Shown here piece after piece: positions 1 through 9,722 of a stretch of DNA of 64,000 nt. The notes beneath the pieces are model-generated. The model was not told the origin of the DNA, made no database searches, and saw only the letters and a list, made by a program, of their open reading frames with translations. Position numbers and translations under genes: made by a program. The stretch is from Saksenaea vasiformis B4078 (Eukaryota; Mucoromycota; Mucoromycetes; Mucorales; Saksenaeaceae), in NCBI GenBank assembly GCA_000697055.1, contig JNDT01001492.1, positions 1 through 64,000 on the forward strand, in the 5' to 3' direction. Positions within the stretch are counted from its first letter, which is position 1. Every line of letters begins with the position of its first letter.

Positions 1-1858
1 GGTCAAGTCCCACGATCCTTGATCCCGCGAGACGCTCCTGTGCCAGACCTGTCGGTTCCTTGTTAAGGTGATAAATACCCTTCGTCCATGAGCCAAGGTC
101 CATGTTCCGGGGTAGGAGCCGAAAATCCCTTTGGGAGGAGGGAAACCGTTCTTAACAACGTATGAGGACAGGAAGAAGCATGCCATTTTCCTCCTACCGT
201 GTTTGCGACACTCGAATACCACAGATGCGCCTACACCATCCGTTTCAAAATAGTAAGCAAATTCAAGAGCAGTACTTTCAGCATTAACGACAGCTAGAAT
301 ATAAATTAATTAGCAGCAGTTCGGAAGCACAGCAACCTACGTTCATTATTCCACCGCCAGCGATTTTTCTGACACTTCTCGATGTTAAATAGTTGTTCCC
401 AAAAATTTTCTCGCCAGACGGGATCTCGAACAAGAGCGTCAAATTCTTTGAGACTGCAATACCGTAGTTGTCTCTGTCTTGGATTCTCACGCTAGAATCA
501 GAGCATTTAATATACATGACGACTTAAAAGCAGGATACGCTCACTTACCATAAACAGTGGAGGAAGAGCATCGTTCGCAAGGAAGGCATCACGTAGGATT
601 TTCCATAGACCCCTTCCCGTAATCGGAAAGTAACCGACTTGATGTGTTGCAATAGGCAGAAGTGACCAACGGCTACCGTCATATTGAACTGTGTACGGAT
701 ACAACTCGTACATGTATTTCACAATCCTTGGAAAAAGTGGATGGGTTCCTTCATCCTCTGGATCGACCTCGTCAATCAGGATATCACCGATGTGAGTCTG
801 GTACAGATTGTATTGGGTCCTGTGACAGTCGATATGATTAACAATGAAATTAATCATAAGGTATTTACTCAAAAAAAGTCAGCAGTTCGCCTCTGAAAGG
901 CATATCTTGCCAGTGATGGTCCTCTAGTGGTTCATGATTTGTGATACGAGTAACGGCGAATCGAGCTAGAAGAACCATTGTTAGTGAGATTTATTCCAAC
1001 TTGTTTCGTACCATGAGCCGCGGGTCCTCCCCCAGGTAAGAAGCCTTGATGGCGCTCTATCAAAGCGCGAAAATAGGCCAACCATACATATCGCAAATAT
1101 GTCGAGACATTATTCACGAGGTGCCTGCGAACATCTATGGGCATGTTAGGTCTATAATCATTAGAAGACTATCTCATACTTTGTATTGCGTTGATTGCAA
1201 ATGGATCAGGCATCTCGATGAAAAATCCCTCGATCTTTTCGATAGCGTACAGATATATTATGCCGAGATTAGTGTCATGCATTTTCAATCGATCAATGCT
1301 AACTTACATCCACCGTGTTCGTCCTTCCGCAACGGCTCGAAGTGATCAATCGCCGTAGTCCAAAGACTTCGTTCCCACGATGGCTACAAAATAAAGACAT
1401 GAATACTTGACCACCTTCCTGCATGTACACACTTACAGTTTGGGTGGTGTTGATGTGTAAGGGCCTGTACTGAACAAATCTGAATGCCGCTCTCCAAAAT
1501 TCTCGAGTAGCAATGGGTGGAAATGTGAAGTTTCCGTGGTAGTGTCCCTCTTCCGCCCAGCGACGGACGTGCAGGTTTGCCAGGTTCAAAGCGTCACGTC
1601 GAAGGACGTGATACTGCTCGGCGATACGCCGGAAACGTTGCTACACGAAATATATGAGTAAGCAATAGATGGGTCGTAGTTTGACTCACCCTTAGATGGC
1701 CAAACTGTGGCCTGAGAAAATTCGATACTTTTATTTTTCTTGTAACCCGTTGGAAGCGTCCTCGATCTCGTGGCAAAATCGAGCGCCTGTAGCGTTGCCC
1801 TCTGCCGTTGTGTGGGTGGGCCTACTCCTTCTTCTTCTTCCTCGACAATAGGTTCCAT
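1..1858 (-). CDS. Fanzor-like (eukaryotic TnpB-family) nuclease, 3' part cut off by window edge
   Basis: This is a multi-exon gene whose downstream half lies beyond the left edge. I start it at the ATG at 1856-1858, which opens MEPIVEEEEEGVGPP. Joining canonical short introns keeps one frame through exons near 1858-1690, 1638-1440, 1387-1312, 1159-1030, about 980-870, 810-550, 500-330 and 255-1. Visible blocks are RRWAEEGHYHG, DVRRHLVNNVSTYLRYVWLAYF, TQYNLYQTHIGDIL, SRWSLLPIATHQVGYFP, DPVWRENFGNNYL, FETDGVGASVVF and finally GSRIVGLD at bases 1-25. The last two follow the order TDGvsv..., then the RuvC-I strand carrying the first catalytic Asp, in Fanzor/TnpB-type proteins. Those are RNA-guided nucleases carried by mobile elements. 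The RuvC-II, zinc-ribbon and RuvC-III parts would lie outside the window. No in-frame stop appears in the chosen exons, so the gene could be intact. Family assignment is from motif order, not from a search. Confidence 0.62.
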
Positions 1859-2700
1859 AAAAATAAGTAAAAAGTGGATAGAAGGGTGGAGAAGTAAAAA
1901 ATGGATAGAAGGGTAGAGAAGTAAAAAGCTGTTTTGGAATGTGGTCATTATGTGTTTTCATTGTTGTCATTCAAAATTAATCATGACGTTTCTTTGTTCT
2001 TCTAACAATGCTCAATATCAGGTCATGATCCTGTTTCGCAGATAAACTAGCCACATGTGCGCAACTTGTTCTTTGTTTTACTGCCGCATGAAGAGACAGC
2101 ATACGCGGGATCAACGAGGTGGACGTAACCAGCACGGACATAGTTCATTCAAATGGCAGCAAGAACATTGGATGCGAACTGCCTGAGAGTTACTTGCTTT
2201 GAAAACGCACGAGGTAATGTTCAGACCATACACAAACAACAGTGTATCCCTCCTTTTCTTTCACTGTGAGCGTCTAGACTTTTTGCAGGTGCTGCTTTTG
2301 ACGCACTCTTATGTCGCTCACTTTATTTGGGATTCAAAATAAGATAGCTTTGCTGCGCAACTACTTAGGAAGTACCTAATCACTCAAAACATGCATCAGT
2401 CCTCCGTATTTTGAAGAATATTCACGAAAAAAAGAGTGCAAGAAAAAACAGAAGTTCATTTATGGATGAAGGATCAGTAGGATTGAAAGATAAAGAACGA
2501 GCAAGCAACACAGTCTGTGCTCAAACTAATCCCGTGGTAGAAATCAGAATCATTTACGGCAGTTACCAATTATTGGATGGTAATGTCTCTGACAATGACT
2601 GAAAAGGATGTCGGAATACGACTGACACAACCCTTGATGCAACGGCTGACGTTCCTGAGGGATCACTACGACCTTGAATCGTTCACAAGATGATGATGAT
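1859..2700. other. Gene-poor spacer upstream of the Fanzor-like gene
   Basis: Nothing convincing is coded here. Immediately upstream of the proposed start lies an imprecise tandem repeat, with agtaaaaa(g/a)tggatagaagggt(g/a)gagaa occurring twice near 1865-1925. It reads as pyrimidine-rich leader sequence on the minus strand. The 63-residue open frame near 2411-2602 has no recognisable motif. Confidence 0.4.
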
Positions 2701-2762
2701 TGATTGCAGCATCGCAAGTACACAGTCATCTCTATCGCCTTCCCAAACACCATCACCCTCAT

Positions 2763-3729
2763 TGTATTTGTTTTATGTGGCTCGTGCATGGATGAAACAT
2801 ATCCGCAAATGAGCGAAGGTTGGCGCTGTAACCGGAAAATAAAAAAGCGCACCCACAAATTATTACTCCCTTGAAGTCGCTAATGTGGGAAAGGGATCCT
2901 TCGCGTGCCGAGGAAAAGGAGACAAAGTTTATTGCAGATAATAAGCAACACACATTTTTCCTGCAATATTTTGACGAGTAATGGCTAGCTAACAACAAGA
3001 TGAAGAACTGGTGCGCAGCTTTCCAACCGCAGGTGTTTACCAACTTGGAAACCAACAAGTACGTGGAAAGCTGGCACAACCAACTCAAGTCAACGTACCT
3101 CAAGCGCAAGCGTAACAGACGAGTAGATCGCTTGATCTACATCTTGACACATGATGTGGAGTTTGACTTCAAGATGACCACAGCACGCGTAAGCGCAAAT
3201 GTCGGAAGAATGGAGCCCGCAGAAAGAGAGAGAAGACGACGAGAGATTGCAGCTGCTCAGATACCTAGTGCTGTAGTTGACGATATGGTCGCGGGTCATA
3301 CTGTCAGATCATTCACACAGGAGGGCGTGGCATATAATATTTCTGTCGAAAATTCGAACATGACAGCATGCACCTGCAGAGACTTCGTCTGGCGCCAAGT
3401 AGCATGCAAACATATGTATCTCCTCCAGCGTGCCAATCCCAACCTAAACGTCCTTCAAGGTATTGTAGAAAACTACTTGCATACAGCTTCTAACGCGTAA
3501 TGCTGTTAATAGTGTCTACTTACTCACATGTGACGGAAGATGGCACATTGGACTTCGCGTCACAGCAGTCTTGGAACAGAGAATGCAAAACTTCCTGCAA
3601 GAGTTCCAAAGCTGTGAAGGATACTCGCCTGAAAAGTTCCTGGAGATAAAGAAGTATTTTGATGCTATGGAGTATGCTTGGAGCAAAGAAGAAGTGTTTC
3701 CCAATACGAATTTCTCAACGCAAAGATAA
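2763..3729 (+). pseudogene. Decayed Mutator-like (MULE) transposase with SWIM zinc finger
   Basis: This is the C-terminal half of a cut-and-paste transposase of the Mutator-like type. A first block reads LYLFYVARAWMKHIRK and then a stop near 2811; this matches the helix with W/H that follows the second Asp of MULE transposases. A second block around 2965-3500 contains NWCAAFQP, NKYVESWHNQLK and RVDRLIYILTHDVEFDF. It ends with a SWIM-type CxC...CxH finger (CTCRDFVWRQVACKH, near 3370-3414). A third block, in another frame to 3729, looks like the tail (QRMQNFLQEFQSCEGY...). In-frame stops and frame changes between blocks show that the copy is dead unless unusual splicing rescues it. The longest uninterrupted frame is 3000-3500. 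I did not find terminal inverted repeats by eye. Confidence 0.68.
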
Positions 3730-3996
3730 ATAAAGAAAAATGGTCACATTTCGATTTCAATGACCGAATAAAAAGTTTGTGACATAAGTAAATCGGCGTG
3801 ACTTATCCTTAACATCCTCGACTATCGCCTTTCGTTTGAGAAACAAGGTGCCGGCATATTTTACGTCCGCATCCAGGATATAGTCGCACATGTGCAGAAT
3901 AAGCGCAATAAATTTTTTGCTCCAGTTCATTTCTATTTCTTAGAAACGATACCAAATTCCCCGGTTCGGAAACTAACAAACTTTAGGGTAGTTTCG

Positions 3997-4033
3997 GTGG
4001 GTGCGCGGTTGTGCAAGGTGTGGCTCCAAAGGG
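3997..4033 (+). repeat. Dispersed repeat copy A
   Basis: These 37 bases match 28783-28819 at 31 positions, and five of the six differences are transitions. The shared core is aaggtgt(g/a)gctcc. The match lies outside any recognised gene. The second copy sits about 90 bp upstream of the broken Fanzor-like sequence, so both may be pieces of one mobile element. Confidence 0.5.
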
Positions 4034-4505
4034 TGCGGGTCGGATTAGGACAGCCCCTAAAACGTCTGAGATTCATAGCCTTCCATCGTGTTGATTGAGC
4101 TTCAGTAGAGAGGTATTGGAAGATGAACTGCAAAAGACATGTCATCCGACATTTCCAGAAACCAATGGCTGCACAACTCTCAGTATTTCGTGCAGATCCG
4201 GTACAATAAATAAACAAGCCCTTTGAGTTGGCTAGTTTCAGCGATTCTTTCTTGTATTTGTACCGTGCAGACGCTATACCATAGCCCAAGACTAATTTAA
4301 AAGGAGCAGACTTATCATTTAATTCTGGTAACGATTTATCATTATCCGGAGAGACAGCAAAAGGGCTCTTGCCCAAGGTCAGCTGTGATACTTTTGCACC
4401 CAAAAAAAATACCTACTTCTTCCTCCGCCCCAATCAATTCGCCCGTTGCAGAGGGTGCAGTCAATTGTAAAATACACAGGAAGAAGCATATCGTATGTTC
4501 AGGCC

Positions 4506-4524
4506 TTTTTTTTTTTTTTTTTTT
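4506..4524 (+). repeat. Homopolymer T run (19)
   Basis: Nineteen consecutive T lie about 400 bp upstream of the TOP2 start codon. The run could act as a nucleosome-free element of the TOP2 promoter, or could be the poly(A) remnant of a retroposed copy on the minus strand. Nothing else distinguishes these options. Confidence 0.6.
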
Positions 4525-4917
4525 GCTATTTGGGACAGTTTCTTCGCATCGAATTTAGTTTGCGCCTTTGAAAGATCGCGTGTCTGGATATATGTTTATG
4601 CATATTGAATATTGTCTAGTGGACGGATTTTCACGCTACTTATGTGAACTTTGCATCTGTCAAAAGCCAGCTTTGCGCTAAGGAAGGAACGAAATATGCG
4701 GATTGGATGAACATGAAATGCCATACTTTAAAGCAGAGTTTCGATCTCGAGGTGACGCCAAATCATTTAACATCGGCGCAAAGTGATAGGAAGGATTGCA
4801 GTCCGGTCTCGGTTCCTCGAAACGAGTTCCTGTCACAGTGCGGTCACCAGGAACAAATCAGTTGGCGCGTTCGCGCGTCCTCTCCTCTTCCTTTCCAAAC
4901 GCGCCAAAAAAAAAAAA

Positions 4918-7900
4918 TGACCGTTTCTGACGACGATTTTGCATCGGTATATTCTGAATCCGGAGACGAATCCGATGATTATGTTCCTGATGAAGTAGAT
5001 GAGCCTGCGCCTAAGAAGGCAAGCGAAATTTCTTTGCTTCATCTAGGGAACATCTTAAATAACATCCGTCTAGGCAAAGACTGCTACCGGTCCTAAAAAG
5101 GCAGCACCTGCCAAGAAAGCACCAACAAAGAAAGCCAGCACTAAAAAGGAGGCACCAAAGACCAGTACCCCTAATGCCTCTGAGGATGTCGACATGATCG
5201 ACGCGACAGAGACAAATAGCGGCACGTCTACACCTCAAACAACAAAATCGAATGGAGATGCCGAAACGAGAACCATCGAACAAATCTACAAAAAGAAAAC
5301 ACAATTAGAACACGTGTTGCTGCGTCCAGACACGTACATCGGTTCAGTTGAAGCAGAAGAACAGGAAATGTGGGTCTACGATTCCGAAGAAGACCAAATC
5401 AAAAAGAAGAAGATCAAGTACGTTCCAGGTCTTTACAAAATTGTGGACGAAATTCTAGTTAATGCTGCTGATAATAAGGTGAGAATACCGCTATACTTGG
5501 GATCTGTACTGACGTATGCGAATTAGATTCGTGATCCTTCCATGAATACCATCAAAGTCGTCATTAACCGCAGCGAAAACTTCATATCGATCCAGAATAA
5601 TGGACGCGGTATTCCGATTGAAATGCACAAGGAGGAAAACGTATATGTTCCTGAACTTATTTTTGGCCACTTGTTGACTTCATCCAACTACGACGATAAC
5701 GAGAAGAAAGTCACTGGTGGCCGTAACGGTTATGGTGCAAAACTCTGTAATATCTTCAGTACGGAGTTTATCGTTGAAACCGCTGATAAGGAACGCAAGT
5801 TGAAGTATCACCAAGTGTTTAACACGAACATGACCGTCAAACATCCGCCAAAAATAACAAAGAATTCAAAAGGCGAAGAGTACACACGAATTTCATTCAA
5901 CCCTGATCTGTCTAAATTTGGAATGTCTGAAATGGATGAGGACTTTGAATCTCTTATCAAGAAACGTGTGTACGATTTGGCTGGTTGTGTCGAGGGAGTC
6001 AACGTCTATCTCAATGGCACCAAAGTTCCGGTCAAAGGCTTTAAGAATTACGTCGATCTTTACGCCAAGTCGATGGATATCAGAAATGCAGAAGGCAAAA
6101 AGCCAATTATTCACGAAACAGTGGTACATCCTCGCTGGCAAGTCGCTTTTGCTGTAAGCGATGGTCAATTCAATCAGGTAAGCGGGATAATATCCATATG
6201 TTTACCACATCCTTAGCAAATACTATAGGTCAGTTTCGTTAACAGCATCTGTACCGCCAAAGGTGGAACCCACGTAACCTATGTGGCCGATCAACTGGTC
6301 AAGGCGCTCGTCACAGAAGTACAGAAAAAAAGTGGAAACAAAAACATCAAGCCTTTCCAGATCAAGAATCACATGTGCATCTTCGTCAATTGTTTGGTTG
6401 AAAATCCTTCCTTTGATTCGCAGACAAAGGAGAACATGACTCTCCGCGCAAGTTCATTTGGATCGACGTACAAAGTCAGCGAGAAATTTGTCTCACTTGG
6501 TAAACGAAGACGTGCTATGTCTTAAAATTGACATCCGTTATAGTATCGAAGTCCGGTATTATTGACAACATCGTCCGATGGGTCAAATTCCGCGAGGATG
6601 AACAAATGGCGAAAGCTGACAGTGGCAAAATGTCGAGGTAACACTCGGTTATGAGATGAAAAACTTGTATATCTGACGCGGCATTTAGACGCCTCAAGAT
6701 CCCTAAGCTTGAAGACGCCAACTGGGCTGGTTTGAAGCCTAAGAACAAGGAATGTACTTTGATCTTAACTGAGGGAGACTCTGCCAAAGCTTTAGTTTTG
6801 AGTGGTTTGTCAGTTGTCGGTCGTGACAAGTTTGGTGTCTTCCCTCTTCGGGGTAAATTGCTGAATGTGCGTGACGCATCAAACACCCAGATCATGAGCA
6901 ACACTGAGATTAGCAACATTAAATCCATTCTGGGCTTGAAACACGGCAAGACCTATACTTCAGTGGATGAGCTACGTTATGGTAAACTGATGATCATGAC
7001 CGATCAGGTAAGAAAAAACGACCCTAAGTGGCGCGTAGCTAACTACTGCGACAGGATCACGATGGTTCCCATATTAAAGGTCTCTTGATTAACTTTATCG
7101 ATCAAATGTTCCCGTCTCTTCTCGACATCCCTGGATTCCTACTGGAGTTCATTACCCCAATTATTAGAGTACGTGACCTTTTGCCTTGGCTTTTACCATG
7201 ACTGACACATTCGATGTTATAGTGTACGCACAAGCGAACAAAGGAAGAGATCTCGTTCTTTACCATTCCAGAATATGAGACGTGGGCGCAAGAAAACAAC
7301 CAGAACAGCCAGTGGGAACCAAAGTACTTCAAGGTTGGTGTAGAAAGGATTAGTCGTATGTGGCGGAGTTTAAACAAGGAACAATAGGGTCTGGGTACCT
7401 CCGACAAGAGTCTTGCTCGCAAGTACTTTGGCAATCTCGACATCCATAAGAAGGAATTTGATGTCCCTAACACCGAGGACCGTCAGCTGATTGACATGGC
7501 TTTCAGCAAGAAGAAGGTTGCGGACCGTAAGCAATGGCTCGCTCAGTATGAGGTATGGATATCTATGCTGCAGACACAAGCGTATTAACTTCTCGCTTTA
7601 GCCGGGTATTTTTATTGATCACAGCGTGAACAAGATCAAGATTTCGGATTTCGTCAATCGGGAGTTGATGCTTTTCAGTATGGCGGATAATATCCGTTCA
7701 ATTCCTTCCGTAGTGGATGGTTTTAAACCCGGTCAGCGCAAGGTTTTCTTCGGTTCCATTAAACGTGGAAAAAATAGCGAAATTAAGGTATTTGAGTTTA
7801 TTAATTCTGGATCAAATCTAAAATACCGGTTCATAGGTATCGCAATTGGCTAATTATGTTGCTGGTGTGACACAATACCACCACGGTGAAGCGAGTGTTG

Positions 7901-9580
7901 CCGCCACTGTTATTGGTATGGCGCAGGACTATGTTGGCAGCAACAATATCAATTTGCTTGTTCCGTCTGGTCAGTTTGGTACTCGTCATGAGGTATAGCG
8001 GATACTTGTCCATTTTTATTTGCTGAATGTCTCGACTTTTTCTTAGGGTGGTAAAGCCGCAGCCAGTCCTCGTTACCTGTTCACACGCCTATCAAAGATT
8101 TCTCGCTACATTTTCCATCCAAACGATGACGATATCTTGGATTACCTTATCGAAGAAAACAAGTCGATTGAACCCAGCTGGTAAGAATACGTAGGAGTCA
8201 TCGCATGTACTTATATTGATTGATTAGGTATCTGCCAATCTTACCCATGGTGCTGGTGAACGGTGCGGATGGTATCGGTACTGGTATGTATAACTGTTCT
8301 ATGTAGCGTTATGCGATTAATAATAACGTACTTGCTACGCAGGCTGGAGTACTACGATTCCAAACTACAACCCTAAAGATATCGTTGACAACCTCCGTCG
8401 TCTAATGGATGGGGAGGATCCTGTGCCTATGACTCCATGGTTTAGAGGCTTCAAGGTATTGGGCGTGGACAATGTTAAATGGTTTCTTACTTTACTCTAG
8501 GGCGAAATTATTGCTAACGGCACTGGAAAGTATATCGTCAACGGTATTGCATCTGTTACAGACGACAGCTCCATCAAGGTTACCGAGCTGCCTGTTCGTT
8601 TGTGGACTGATTCCTTCAGGGATAACTTGGACAGTATGCGTGATCCTGCCAATAAGAAGACGGATATCGATATCATGGTAAGTTATATTTGATCAACTTT
8701 GTTTCAACTCATACCTTCGCTTTTCTCAGGATTACAGCAACAATTCAACCGATATGGCTGTGGAGTTTACTATTGAACTTGATGACGCCAACTTAGAGAA
8801 AGCACAAGACATGGGTCTACTCAAGGCTCTAAAGATCACTTCATCCATGTCTACCAACAACCTTGTCTGTTTTGACAAGGATGGAAAGATTAAGAAATAC
8901 AACAATCCTGAGGAGATCCTGAGAGACTTTTATGACCTTCGATTAGAGTATTACCAGAAGCGAAAGGTAACATACATGATGCACTGGGATAATAATGAAC
9001 GCCATGCATAGGATTATTTAATATCTGTGCTCACTGATGAATACGAAAGACTGGATAACAAATCTCGTTTCATCGAACTTGTTATCGAAAAGAAACTAGT
9101 ATACATCAACCGCAAAGAAGAGGAAGTTATCGCGGATATGGAAAAGCACAGCTTGAAGCGTATTTATCCTCGAAAAAAGAAGAACGTGTTTGCAACAGAA
9201 GATGAAGACGAGAACAACTCAGCGAATGATAAAGACAACAACGGATATGAATATCTCTTTAGTATCAACGTCAGAGGATTCACCGTTAAAAAGGTACAGT
9301 CATAAGCATTTACTCTTCCTTTGACTTACAGTGGACATAGGTTGAGGATCTCCGGCGACAAAGAGAGATCAAATTGCAAGAACTTGAAGAGGTCAAGGCG
9401 ACATCTCCAAAGACATTCTGGAAGAGAGATCTCGATGCTTTAATGGAGCAATGGGATATTATTTTGCAAGAGGATGAAGCTTTAGCTCAACAAGCGAAAC
9501 CTCTGGCCACTTCTAAGACACGCAAGCGAAAGAGAGTCGCCAAACCAAAGGCCGCCAAGAAGGAAGAAACATCGGCTTAG
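4918..9580 (+). CDS. TOP2: DNA topoisomerase II
   Basis: This ATP-dependent type IIA topoisomerase passes one duplex through a double-strand break during replication and chromosome segregation. About 18 exons join into roughly 1,270 residues. An acidic then Lys/Ala-rich N-terminus (MTVSDDDFASVYSESGDES) is followed by a GHKL ATPase domain (LRPDTYIGS, NNGRGIPIEMH, GGRNGYGAKL) and a TOPRIM domain (EGDSAKAL, PLRGKLLNV, and MTDQ/DHDGSHIKG, split by an intron inside the metal site). The cleavage core carries the active-site Tyr in ASPRYLFTRLSK (8047-8100), then NGADGIGTGWST. The protein ends in a short basic tail (KTRKRKRVAKPKAAKKEETSA). Fungal and animal enzymes usually have 150-250 further residues here, so the C-terminal domain is greatly reduced. 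The ATG at 4918 follows an A-rich leader. The first intron (about 5020-5073) begins with GC instead of GT. Confidence 0.97.
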
Positions 9581-9668
9581 TTTATTACATTAAGCGCATG
9601 CTACGAAAATGATTGATGTGGCTCTATTCTCATTAAAATGATATTAAATACTGCGAGCATTCTACATG

Positions 9669-9722
9669 TTACGTTTGCTCATTACGTTTGCTCATTACGT
9701 TTGCTCATTACGTTTGCTCATT
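9669..9722 (+). repeat. Tandem repeat, four 13-bp units
   Basis: The unit acgtttgctcatt occurs four times in perfect head-to-tail copies from 9671 to 9722. It starts about 90 bp after the TOP2 stop codon and so may lie in its 3' UTR or terminator region. Confidence 0.9.

Noticed and set aside
3933..4403. Minus-strand 156-residue open frame
   Set aside because: It covers the dispersed repeat and has no recognisable motif or splice partners. It is probably a chance frame in repeat-derived DNA.
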